A DNA stretch of 24,594 nucleotides from UBA4615 sp046046245 (GTDB taxonomy: Bacteria; Pseudomonadota; Gammaproteobacteria; Burkholderiales; Burkholderiaceae_E), in assembly GCA_046046245.1 (NCBI GenBank), contig JBJOKE010000044.1:1-24594 (forward strand). Reading direction: 5' to 3'. Positions 1 through 6,992 of this stretch are shown here, piece by piece. The translations under genes and the position numbers were made by a program. Each line of letters opens with the position of its first letter. Position 1 is the first letter of the stretch. The notes below the pieces were generated by a model. The model saw only the letters and a list, made by a program, of their open reading frames with translations. It was not told where the DNA came from and made no database searches.

Positions 1-40
1 GGCATCTCTGCCCATACGCCCACACTTATCGGCTGTAGAT

Positions 41-52
41 TTTTAAAGAACA
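41..52 (-). promoter_or_regulatory. boxA antitermination site of rRNA leader
   Basis: The minus strand reads TGTTCTTTAAAA, close to the boxA consensus TGCTCTTTAACA bound by NusB/NusE in rRNA leaders. It is followed by the conserved leader text reading towards position 1. This identifies the left edge as the 5' leader of an rRNA operon rather than plain intergenic DNA. Confidence 0.65.
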
Positions 53-154
53 CGCTGCCCCTCAGGGTCAGCCTCCAGCCAGCTTCCGCCAACCAGACCT
101 TCCACTACTCCCCGCCGCTTCCGTCACTTCGTGTCGCAAGCAGCAGAGCCAGAG

Positions 155-183
155 ACTATAACAACCTTCGGGGAGACTTGCAA
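155..183 (-). promoter_or_regulatory. rrn promoter P2 (proximal)
   Basis: On the minus strand a -35 TTGCAA (complement of 178-183) and a -10 TATAGT (complement of 155-160) are spaced by 17 bases. An A/T-rich patch at 191-203, just upstream of the -35, sits where an UP element would be. The transcript would start near 148, about 100 bases before boxA. Confidence 0.6.
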
Positions 184-350
184 GCCCCGTCGCGAATTTC
201 TTTGCTTCGGGTCCTGCCTGCCGGACTCCGGGGTGCTCCCTGGAGCCCGGGTCTCCGATCCGTCGGGGCCTGTCGGCCGCACCGGATCTCCGGGTCGTCC
301 TCCGCGCCGCCGCCGCCGTCTCCGGCGCCGTCCGCTGCGAAGGGGGGCGA

Positions 351-379
351 ACTATAGCAGCTTCCGCGAGGCGTGCCAG
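351..379 (-). promoter_or_regulatory. rrn promoter P1 (distal)
   Basis: On the minus strand a -35 CTGGCA (complement of 374-379) and a -10 TATAGT (complement of 351-356) are separated by exactly 17 bases. The start would fall near 344. The -35 begins only about ten bases past the stop codon of the upstream hydratase gene. The -10 is identical to that of the second promoter. Confidence 0.55.
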
Positions 380-389
380 GCCCGTACCG

Positions 390-1175
390 TCAGCGGTTCC
401 GGAAACCCGGCGGACGCTTCTCGAGGAACGCGCGCATGCCTTCCTTCTGGTCCTCCGTCGCGAAGAGCGAATGGAAGACCCGCCGCTCGAACAGCAGCCC
501 CTCGGAGAGCGGCGCCTCGTAGGCGCGGTTGATCGACTCCTTGAGCATCATCACCGAGGGCAACGAGAACGAGGCGATCTGCGCGGCGACCGCGAGCGCC
601 TCGTCGAGCACTGCAGCCGCAGGCACGACGCGGGACACCAGGCCGGCGCGCTCGGCCTCGGCGGCGTCCATCATGCGACCGGTCAGGCACAGGTCCATCG
701 CCTTCGCCTTGCCGACGGCACGCGGCAGACGCTGCGTTCCGCCAGCGCCCGGGATCACGCCGAGCTTGATCTCCGGCTGGCCGAACTTCGCGGTGTCGCC
801 CGCGATCACGATGTCGCACATCATCGCGAGCTCGCAGCCGCCACCGAGCGCGAAGCCCGAGACCGCCGCCACGACCGGCTTGCGCACCCGCCGGATGTGC
901 TCCCAGTTCCGGGTCAGGTATTCGGTCTTGTAGACGTCCATGTAGGACCAGTCGGCCATGGCGGCGATGTCGGCACCCGCCGCGAACGCGCGGTCGCTGC
1001 CGGTCAGCACGATGGCGCCGATCGACTCGTCGCCGTCGAAGGCCAGCAGCGCGCGCCCGAGCTCGTCCATCAGCGCGTCGTTCAGGGCGTTCAGCGCCTT
1101 CGGGCGGTTCAGTCGGATCAGGCCGACACGGTCGCGGGTCTCGACGATCAGGGTCTCGTAGGCGGGGGTGGTCAT
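390..1175 (-). CDS. Enoyl-CoA hydratase (short-chain, PaaF/FadB-like)
   Basis: Crotonase-fold enzyme of 261 residues, predicted to add water to trans-2-enoyl-CoA in the cytoplasm. Both catalytic glutamates are visible: E115 in GGGCELAMMCD and E135 in GQPEIKLGVIPGAGGTQRL. It is therefore a true hydratase rather than an isomerase-type relative. The oxyanion-hole segment is FAAGADIAAMAD. The end (ATEDQKEGMRAFLEKRPPGF) is typical of the family. I chose the ATG at 1175 because a GGAG lies nine bases before it; an in-frame ATG at 1190 (METPH) has no ribosome-binding site. It diverges from paaG, so it could supply the 2,3-dehydroadipyl-CoA hydratase step (PaaF) of phenylacetate degradation. It could equally serve fatty-acid oxidation, so no symbol is given. 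Confidence 0.9.
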   Translation of the reverse strand: MTTPAYETLIVETRDRVGLIRLNRPKALNALNDALMDELGRALLAFDGDESIGAIVLTGSDRAFAAGADIAAMADWSYMDVYKTEYLTRNWEHIRRVRKPVVAAVSGFALGGGCELAMMCDIVIAGDTAKFGQPEIKLGVIPGAGGTQRLPRAVGKAKAMDLCLTGRMMDAAEAERAGLVSRVVPAAAVLDEALAVAAQIASFSLPSVMMLKESINRAYEAPLSEGLLFERRVFHSLFATEDQKEGMRAFLEKRPPGFRNR

Positions 1176-1278
1176 GTGGGGGGTCTCCATCCCGCGCGGG
1201 ACACGGGCGCTGCGAGCCCCGCGCGCGGGTCCGGGGCGCGGCCGATGATAGCGGTCGGAGTCCGTCGCCGGAATTCAC

Positions 1279-1292
1279 CGACCGATCGGTCG
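1279..1292. promoter_or_regulatory. Palindromic operator-like site at the paaG promoter
   Basis: CGACCGATCGGTCG is a perfect 14-base palindrome. It sits between the divergent hydratase and paaG genes and overlaps the likely -35 of the paaG promoter. A dyad of this size and position is what a TetR-type repressor would use. TetR-type PaaR regulators are known for phenylacetate genes in other bacteria, so PaaR is a reasonable guess, but no regulator gene is in the window. Confidence 0.5.
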
Positions 1293-1318
1293 ACTAATCG
1301 CGCCCGGCGTGCTACGCT
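1290..1318 (+). promoter_or_regulatory. Candidate promoter of paaG-paaI-paaK
   Basis: TCGACT (1290-1295) and TACGCT (1313-1318) are spaced 17 bases apart, each matching four of six consensus bases. A start near 1325 would leave a leader of about 20 bases that still contains the AGGAGG at 1330-1335. The -35 overlaps the palindrome at 1279-1292, consistent with repression by occlusion. Confidence 0.4.
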
Positions 1319-1344
1319 CCCCGCACCTCAGGAGGAGACGTTCC

Positions 1345-2136
1345 ATGGCGGACGAACGCACGGTCGTGCTCGAGACGGCCGACGGCGTGGCCCGGCTCAC
1401 GCTGAACCGGCCGGACAAGCTCAACAGCTTCACCCGTGCGATGCACGCCGATCTGCGCGAGGCGCTCGCCGCGATCGAGTCCGACCCGGCGATCCGGGTG
1501 GTCGTGCTGGCCGGCGCCGGAAGGGGCTTCTGCGCGGGCCAGGACCTCGCCGACCTGTCCTTCGAGCCGGGCAGCATGACCGACCTCGGCGCGCTGATCG
1601 AGGACAACTTCAATCCGCTGGTTCGCCGGATCCAGGCGCTGCCCAAGCCGGTGATCGCCAAGGTTCGCGGCATCGCGGCCGGAGCCGGCGCGAATCTCGC
1701 GCTCGCCTGCGACCTGGTGGTCGCGGCCCGTTCCGCGTCGTTTCTCCAGGCTTTCGTCAACATCGGGCTGCTGCCCGATTCGGGCGGCACCTGGCTGCTG
1801 CCGCGGACCGTCGGCAGCGCCCGGGCGCTCGGCCTGGCGATGCTCGGCGAGAAGCTGCCGGCCGAGACCGCGGAGCGCTGGGGGATGATCTGGAAGGTCG
1901 TCGACGACGCGGCGCTCGACGCCGAGGTGGACGCGATGGCCGCGAAGCTCGCGAAGATGCCGACCCGCGCGATCGCGGCCATCAAGCAGGCGGTCCGCGC
2001 GGCGGCGACCTCGGACCTCGACGCCTCGCTCGACCTCGAGCGCAGGCTGCAGTCCGAACTCGGCGCGAGCCACGACTACGCCGAGGGCGTGAACGCCTTC
2101 CTGCACAAGCGCGCGCCGCGCTTCGAGGGGCGCTGA
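1345..2136 (+). CDS. paaG: PaaG, ring-1,2-epoxyphenylacetyl-CoA isomerase
   Basis: Crotonase-family protein of 263 residues. In phenylacetate catabolism PaaG converts the ring 1,2-epoxide of phenylacetyl-CoA into the oxepin form. The diagnostic stretch GIAAGAGANLALACDLVV followed by FVNIGLLPDSGGTWLLPR matches PaaG. The first hydratase glutamate is replaced (GAGANLA) and the second region carries Asp in LLPDSGG, so it is an isomerase and not a hydratase. Start: ATG at 1345 with a strong AGGAGG ten bases upstream; the frame is open further upstream (ATG at 1309), but that start lacks a ribosome-binding site. It is the first gene of a tight unit with paaI one base downstream and paaK next. Confidence 0.92.
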   Translation: MADERTVVLETADGVARLTLNRPDKLNSFTRAMHADLREALAAIESDPAIRVVVLAGAGRGFCAGQDLADLSFEPGSMTDLGALIEDNFNPLVRRIQALPKPVIAKVRGIAAGAGANLALACDLVVAARSASFLQAFVNIGLLPDSGGTWLLPRTVGSARALGLAMLGEKLPAETAERWGMIWKVVDDAALDAEVDAMAAKLAKMPTRAIAAIKQAVRAAATSDLDASLDLERRLQSELGASHDYAEGVNAFLHKRAPRFEGR

Positions 2137-2137
2137 G

Positions 2138-2617
2138 GTGTCCGCGCCGCTCGATCCGGCGACGATGGACGCCGACGCCCTGGCGGCCGAGGTCGCGCGC
2201 CGCATGTGGGCCGACGACCGCGCGTCGCAGGCGCTCGGCATGGAGCTGCTGGAGGTGCGCTCTGGCTACGCACGGATCCGGATGCCGATCCGGCGGGACA
2301 TGACGAACGGCCACGGCATCTGCCACGGCGGCTACATGTTCCTGCTCGCCGACAGCACCTTCGCGTTCGCCTGCAACAGCCACAACCAGCGCGCGGTCGC
2401 GGCGAGCGCCGAGATCCACTTCATCGCCTCGGCGCACGAGGGCGACGTGCTCACCGCCGAGGGCATCGAGCTGCATCTCGCAGGCCGCAGCGGGGTCTAC
2501 GACATGCGCGTCACCGACCAGACCGGAAAGCTGATCGCCCTCTTCCGCGGCAAGTCCGCGACGATCAAGGGGCAGTTCGTCGAGTCCCCGGCCCAGTCCG
2601 GGGCCGCCAAGGAGTGA
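2138..2617 (+). CDS. paaI: PaaI, hydroxyphenylacetyl-CoA thioesterase
   Basis: Hotdog-fold thioesterase of 159 residues that hydrolyses CoA esters formed in phenylacetate degradation, thought to rescue CoA from dead-end intermediates. NGHGICHGGYMFLLADSTFA followed by FACNS is the PaaI signature, including the His-Gly-Gly turn and the Asp of the hotdog helix. The GTG at 2138 is the chosen start: it lies one base after the paaG stop and has GAGGGG seven bases upstream, inside the end of paaG, which implies translational coupling. An internal ATG at 2165 is possible but has no such site. Confidence 0.9.
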   Translation: MSAPLDPATMDADALAAEVARRMWADDRASQALGMELLEVRSGYARIRMPIRRDMTNGHGICHGGYMFLLADSTFAFACNSHNQRAVAASAEIHFIASAHEGDVLTAEGIELHLAGRSGVYDMRVTDQTGKLIALFRGKSATIKGQFVESPAQSGAAKE

Positions 2618-2625
2618 GCACCGCC

Positions 2626-3924
2626 ATGCACAGCACGTTCCCCCTCGAACCCATCGAGACCGCGAGCGTCGACGAACTGCGTGCGCTGCAGCTGCAGCGG
2701 CTCGGGTGGTCGCTGCAGCACGCGTACGACAACGTCCCGCACTACCGCAGGAAGTTCGACGACGCCGGCGTGCACCCGTCGGACCTGAAGACGCTGTCGG
2801 ACCTGTCGAAGTTCCCGTTCACGACCAAGGCGGACCTGCGCGACACCTATCCGTTCGGGATGTTCGCGGTACCGCGCGACCGGGTGGTACGGATCCACGC
2901 GTCGAGCGGCACGACGGGCAAGCCGACGGTGGTGGGCTACACCGCGAAGGACATCGACACCTGGGCGAACCTCGCCGCGCGCTCGATCCGCGCGGCGGGC
3001 GCGCGCCCGGGCGACATGGTCCACGTGTCGTACGGCTACGGCCTCTTCACCGGCGGCCTGGGCGCGCACTACGGCGCCGAACGCCTCGGGCTGACGGTCG
3101 TGCCCTTCGGCGGCGGCCAGACCGAGAAGCAGGTCCAGCTGATCACCGACTTCAAGCCGACGATCATCATGGTGACGCCGAGCTACATGCTCGCGATCGC
3201 CGACGAGTTCGACCGGCAGGGGCTGAACCCGCTCGAATCGAGCCTGCGGCTCGGCATCTTCGGCGCCGAGCCCTGGACCAACGAGATGCGTCGCGAGATC
3301 GAGGCGCGGATGGGCATCGACGCGGTCGACATCTACGGGCTGTCGGAAGTGATGGGTCCGGGCGTGGCGAACGAATGCGTCGAGACCAAGGACGGCCCGA
3401 CGATCTGGGAGGACCACTTCTACCCGGAGATCATCGATCCCCAGACGGGGCAGCCGGTCGCCGACGGCGAACAGGGCGAGCTGGTCTTCACCTCCCTCAC
3501 CAAGGAGGCGCTGCCGATCGTCCGCTACCGCACGCGCGACCTGACGCGCCTGCTGCCCGGCACCGCGCGCACGATGCGCCGGATGCAGAAGATCACCGGG
3601 CGCTCGGACGACATGATGATCATCCGCGGCGTCAACGTGTTCCCGTCGCAGATCGAGGAACTGATCCTGCAGCGGCCGCTGCTCGCGCCGCACTACGTCT
3701 GCGAGATCGACAAGGACGGGCCCCTGGACCGGCTCACGGTGCGCGTCGAGCTGAAGGCGGGCGAGCACACCGACGGCTCGGCGGCGGCCGGCGCGCAGGC
3801 CGCGCTCGAGCACGCGATCAAGTCGCTGATCGGCGTCAGCTGCCGCGTGAAGGTCGAGCCGACGGGCGCGATCGAGCGCTCGATCGGCAAGGCCAGGCGG
3901 GTCGTCGACCGACGGCCGCGCTGA
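2626..3924 (+). CDS. paaK: PaaK, phenylacetate-CoA ligase
   Basis: AMP-forming ligase of 432 residues that activates phenylacetate to phenylacetyl-CoA, the entry step of the aerobic hybrid pathway. The nucleotide loop is SSGTTGKPTVVGYT, starting at residue 93. YGLSEVMGPGVANEC, YRTRDLT and RSDDMMIIRGVNVFPSQIEE are the characteristic PaaK motifs. K422 in the terminal SIGKARRVVD is the expected adenylation lysine. The length is normal for the family. AAGGAG at 2609-2614, at the end of paaI, serves as the ribosome-binding site. The epoxidase genes (paaABCDE) and lower-pathway genes are not in this window, so the pathway must be completed elsewhere. Confidence 0.95.
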   Translation: MHSTFPLEPIETASVDELRALQLQRLGWSLQHAYDNVPHYRRKFDDAGVHPSDLKTLSDLSKFPFTTKADLRDTYPFGMFAVPRDRVVRIHASSGTTGKPTVVGYTAKDIDTWANLAARSIRAAGARPGDMVHVSYGYGLFTGGLGAHYGAERLGLTVVPFGGGQTEKQVQLITDFKPTIIMVTPSYMLAIADEFDRQGLNPLESSLRLGIFGAEPWTNEMRREIEARMGIDAVDIYGLSEVMGPGVANECVETKDGPTIWEDHFYPEIIDPQTGQPVADGEQGELVFTSLTKEALPIVRYRTRDLTRLLPGTARTMRRMQKITGRSDDMMIIRGVNVFPSQIEELILQRPLLAPHYVCEIDKDGPLDRLTVRVELKAGEHTDGSAAAGAQAALEHAIKSLIGVSCRVKVEPTGAIERSIGKARRVVDRRPR

Positions 3925-3938
3925 CCGCCGACGGGCGG
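3925..3938 (+). terminator. Short GC hairpin after paaK
   Basis: CCGCC and GGCGG form a five-base-pair stem around GACG immediately after the paaK stop codon. There is no T-tract, so it is at most a weak or Rho-assisted end for the paa transcript. Confidence 0.25.
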
Positions 3939-4036
3939 CGGCGCTGCGACGCACACGCGGGCCGACGCGCGGTCGGGTCGACCCGGGGTGGCAGAATGCC
4001 GGCTCGCCCACCGATCCTCACGAGGAGATACCGACG

Positions 4037-5032
4037 ATGTTCCGCGCCATCCTGCTCGAGAAGAACGGCGACGCCTTCGCCGCGTCGCTGCGCGAGCTGT
4101 CCGACGACGATCTGGCCCGGAACGCCGCCGACGGCGACGTGGTGGTCGACGTCGCGCACTCGACAATCAACTACAAGGACGGCCTCGCGATCGCGAACCG
4201 CTCGCCGGTGGTCCGCAAGTGGCCGATGGTGCCCGGCATCGACGGCGCCGGCACGGTCGTCTCGAGCACGAACGCCGCCTGGCAGGCCGGCGACCGCGTC
4301 GTCCTCAACGGCTGGGGTGTCGGCGAGACGCACTGGGGCTGCCTCGCGGGGCGTGCGCGGCTGAAGGGCGACTGGCTGGTGCCGCTGCCCGAGGGCATGA
4401 CGACGCGCCATGCGATGGCGATCGGCACCGCGGGCTACACCGCGATGCTGTGCGTGATGGCGCTCGAGGCCCAGGGCCTGAAGCCGGGCGACGGCGAGGT
4501 CCTGGTCACCGGCGCGGCCGGCGGCGTGGGCAGCGTCGCCGTCGCGCTGCTGTCGGGTCTCGGCCACCGGGTGGTCGCCTCGACCGGCCGCGCCGCCGAG
4601 GCGGACTACCTGAAGGGGCTGGGCGCCGCCGACGTGATCGACCGCGCGACGCTGTCCGCACCCGGCAAGCCGCTGCAGAAGGAGCGCTGGGCCGGTGTCG
4701 TCGACGCGGTCGGCTCGCACACGCTCGCCAACGCCTGCGCGCAGACGCGCTACCGCGGCGCGGTCGCGGCCTGCGGCCTCGCGCAGGGCATGGACCTGCC
4801 GGCGAGCGTCGCGCCCTTCATCTTGCGCGGCGTGCGGCTGATCGGCGTGGACTCGGTGATGTGTCCGCCGGCCGACCGGCGCGTCGCCTGGTCGCGGCTC
4901 GCGAAGGAGCTGGACATCGCGAAGCTCGACGCGATGACGACCGCGATCGGGCTCGCCGACGCGATCCCGGCCGCCGCCGAGATCCTCGCGGGCAAGGTCC
5001 GCGGGCGCCTGGTCGTCGACGTCGCGCGCTGA
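4037..5032 (+). CDS. acuI: AcuI/YhdH-type acrylyl-CoA reductase (zinc-free MDR family)
   Basis: Medium-chain dehydrogenase/reductase of 331 residues without zinc ligands. INYKDGLAIANRSPVVRKWPMVPGIDGAG is typical of the YhdH/AcuI group, which reduces acrylyl-CoA to propionyl-CoA with NADPH. The Rossmann motif is VLVTGAAGGVGSVAVALL. GVDSVMCPPADRRVAWSRLA near the C-terminus is also characteristic of the group. Start: ATG with GAGGAG (4022-4027) nine bases upstream. A CAGAAT at 3992-3997 may be the -10. It stands alone, apparently as its own transcription unit. The substrate is inferred from the family and is not proven by sequence; older annotations call such proteins quinone oxidoreductases. 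Confidence 0.85.
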   Translation: MFRAILLEKNGDAFAASLRELSDDDLARNAADGDVVVDVAHSTINYKDGLAIANRSPVVRKWPMVPGIDGAGTVVSSTNAAWQAGDRVVLNGWGVGETHWGCLAGRARLKGDWLVPLPEGMTTRHAMAIGTAGYTAMLCVMALEAQGLKPGDGEVLVTGAAGGVGSVAVALLSGLGHRVVASTGRAAEADYLKGLGAADVIDRATLSAPGKPLQKERWAGVVDAVGSHTLANACAQTRYRGAVAACGLAQGMDLPASVAPFILRGVRLIGVDSVMCPPADRRVAWSRLAKELDIAKLDAMTTAIGLADAIPAAAEILAGKVRGRLVVDVAR

Positions 5033-5042
5033 GTGCCGCGAA

Positions 5043-5058
5043 GGGCACGAGCGTGCCC
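5043..5058 (+). terminator. Hairpin after the AcuI-type gene
   Basis: GGGCAC and GTGCCC form a six-base-pair stem around GAGC, eleven bases past the stop codon. No T-tract follows, so termination activity is uncertain. Confidence 0.3.
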
Positions 5059-5147
5059 GGGCGGCGCGACGGGCATCCGGTCGAGGTCGTGACGGTCGAC
5101 GACGCAGGCATACTGCGCGGCGTCGACACGCCCTGCGACCTCACGCC

Positions 5148-6992
5148 GTGAAGCGAAGCCCGGACCCCGTCTCCTACCGCCTCGTCCCCGCCGACCCGCA
5201 CGCCCACCTCTTCGAGGTGACGCTGACGGTGGCCGAGCCCGCGCCCGACGGCCAGCGGCTCGCGCTGCCGGCGTGGATCCCGGGCAGCTACATGATCCGC
5301 GAGTTCGCGCGGCACGTCGTCGCGCTGCGCGCGCGGGACGAGCGCGGCCCGCTTCGGATCGACAAGGTCGACAAGCACACCTGGCACGCGGCGCCGGCGC
5401 GAGGCGCGCTGGTGGTCGAGTACACCGTCTACGCCTGGGACCTGTCGGTACGCGCCGCGCACCTCGACGCGACCCACGCGTTCCTGAACGCCACGAGCGT
5501 CTGCCTGCGGGTCGTGGGACAGGAGGCGCGGCCCTGCGCGGTGGTCCTCGCGCCGCCGCCCGAGTCCGTCGCGCGCGACTGGAAGGTCGCGACCACGCTG
5601 CCCGAGGCCGGCGCGAAGCGCGGCGGCTTCGGACGCTACCGCGCCGCGGACTACGATGCCCTCGCCGACCACCCGATCGAGATGGGCCGCTTCGCGTCGA
5701 TCGCCTTCGAGGCCGGCGGCGCGACCCACGAGCTGGTGGTCACCGGCCGCAGCGACGTCGACCTCGAACGGGTCGCGCGCGACCTGCAGCCGGTCTGCGC
5801 GGCGCAGTCGGCGCTCTTCGAGCCGGCGACGGGACGCGCGCCCTTCGACCGCTACCTGTTCCTGACCACCGCGGTGGGCGACGGCTACGGCGGACTCGAG
5901 CACCGCGACAGCACCGCGCTGCTGTGTGCGCGCAACGACCTGCCCTGGCCGGGGATGAAGGACACCACCGAGGGCTACCGGACCTTCCTCGGCCTGGCGA
6001 GCCACGAGTACTTCCACGCGTGGCACGTCAAGCGGATCAAGCCCGCGGCCTTCGTGCCCTACGACTTCGACCGCGAGGCCTACACGCGGCTGCTCTGGAT
6101 CTTCGAGGGCTTCACCTCGTACTACGACGACCTGATGCTGGTGCGCGCCGGCGCGATCACGCAGGCCGAGTACCTGAAGGCGCTCGGCCGCACGATGTCG
6201 CTGGTGCGGCGTGCGCCGGGCCGCGCGGTGCAGAGCGTCGCCGCGTCGAGCTTCGACGCGTGGATCAAGTACTACCGGCAGGACGAGAATTCGCCGAACG
6301 CGATCGTCAGCTACTACGCGAAGGGCGCCCTGGTGGCGCTTGCGATCGACCTCGCCGTCCGCGCACGGACCCGCGGCACGCGCTCGCTCGACGACGTCAT
6401 GCGGCTGATGTGGGACCGCTACGGCCGCGACTTCCACGCGCCCGGCGCGGTGCAGCGCGGCCTGGAGGAGGACGCGTTCCCCGCGCTGCTCGCCGAGGCG
6501 ACCGGCGTGTCGCTCGGGTCGACGCTCGCCAGGTGGACGATCGGCACCGACGAGCTGCCGCTCGCGAAGCTGCTCGCCCCCTTCGGCGTGTCGCTCGCCC
6601 ATGCGCCGGCCGATCCGGCGCCCTCGCTCGGCGTGCGGACCTCGGTGCGCGGGTCCGACCTGACGATCGCCACCGCCTACAGCGGCGGCGCCGCGCAGCG
6701 TGCGGGGCTGTCGGCCGGCGACGCGATCGTCGCGGTCGACGGGCTGCGGGTCGACGAGAAGGCGCTGAAGGCGCTGCTCGGCCGGCGCCGCGCCGGCGAC
6801 GTCGTCGAGGTGCATGCGTTCCGCCGCGACGAGCTGATGCGCGTCCCGGTCACGCTCGACGCGCCGGCGGCGACCGAGGCGACCCTGTCGACGACCACCG
6901 GGGAGAACCCGCTGCGTCGCGGCTGGCTCGGCGCGGCGGTCAGATCCGCCGCTCGCGCCCGGCCCAGAACGGCTCGCGCAGCCGGCGCTTGA
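5148..6992 (+). CDS. M61-family metallopeptidase with PDZ domain
   Basis: Protein of 614 residues resembling M61 (glycyl aminopeptidase-like) zinc peptidases. The N-terminal beta domain begins YRLVPADPHAHLFEVTLTV and contains LPAWIPGSYMIREFARHV, both family hallmarks. The zinc site is H286-E-Y-F-H290, with E320 in FEGFTSYYDD as the probable third ligand. A PDZ domain follows at about residues 495-575 (AGLSAGDAIVAVDGLRV). No signal peptide is visible. Start: GTG at 5148, chosen because the conserved N-terminus begins ten codons later; no clear ribosome-binding site precedes it. The last 53 bases overlap the convergent acyl-CoA synthetase gene. The Arg/Ala-rich tail after NPLRRGWLGAA is probably not a conserved part of the fold. 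The substrate is unknown. Confidence 0.9.
   Translation: MKRSPDPVSYRLVPADPHAHLFEVTLTVAEPAPDGQRLALPAWIPGSYMIREFARHVVALRARDERGPLRIDKVDKHTWHAAPARGALVVEYTVYAWDLSVRAAHLDATHAFLNATSVCLRVVGQEARPCAVVLAPPPESVARDWKVATTLPEAGAKRGGFGRYRAADYDALADHPIEMGRFASIAFEAGGATHELVVTGRSDVDLERVARDLQPVCAAQSALFEPATGRAPFDRYLFLTTAVGDGYGGLEHRDSTALLCARNDLPWPGMKDTTEGYRTFLGLASHEYFHAWHVKRIKPAAFVPYDFDREAYTRLLWIFEGFTSYYDDLMLVRAGAITQAEYLKALGRTMSLVRRAPGRAVQSVAASSFDAWIKYYRQDENSPNAIVSYYAKGALVALAIDLAVRARTRGTRSLDDVMRLMWDRYGRDFHAPGAVQRGLEEDAFPALLAEATGVSLGSTLARWTIGTDELPLAKLLAPFGVSLAHAPADPAPSLGVRTSVRGSDLTIATAYSGGAAQRAGLSAGDAIVAVDGLRVDEKALKALLGRRRAGDVVEVHAFRRDELMRVPVTLDAPAATEATLSTTTGENPLRRGWLGAAVRSAARARPRTARAAGA

Larger units (their letters stand above)
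1..389 (-). promoter_or_regulatory. rRNA operon promoter and leader region, no protein gene
   Basis: No convincing protein gene lies here. Read on the minus strand, the stretch holds two sigma70-type promoters followed by a boxA and the conserved betaproteobacterial 16S leader string (CAGCCGATAAGTGTGGGCG, complement of about 17-35). The 16S gene itself would begin beyond position 1. A 133-codon plus-strand frame at 131-532 is Arg/Pro-rich, runs antisense into the neighbouring gene and is not believed. The rRNA operon therefore follows the enoyl-CoA hydratase gene in the same direction, with only a few bases between its stop codon and the first promoter. Confidence 0.7.

Noticed and set aside
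131..532. 133-codon plus-strand frame at the left edge
   Set aside because: Arg/Pro-rich with no recognisable motif. It lies over the rRNA promoters and the end of the hydratase gene and is a typical GC-rich chance frame.
471..2303. 610-codon plus-strand frame
   Set aside because: Runs antisense to the hydratase and out of frame through paaG; Arg/Gly-rich composition. A shadow of genuine genes.
3974..3985. Palindrome CGGGTCGACCCG before the AcuI-type gene
   Set aside because: A 12-base GC palindrome of this kind is common by chance at this GC content, and it does not overlap a convincing promoter.
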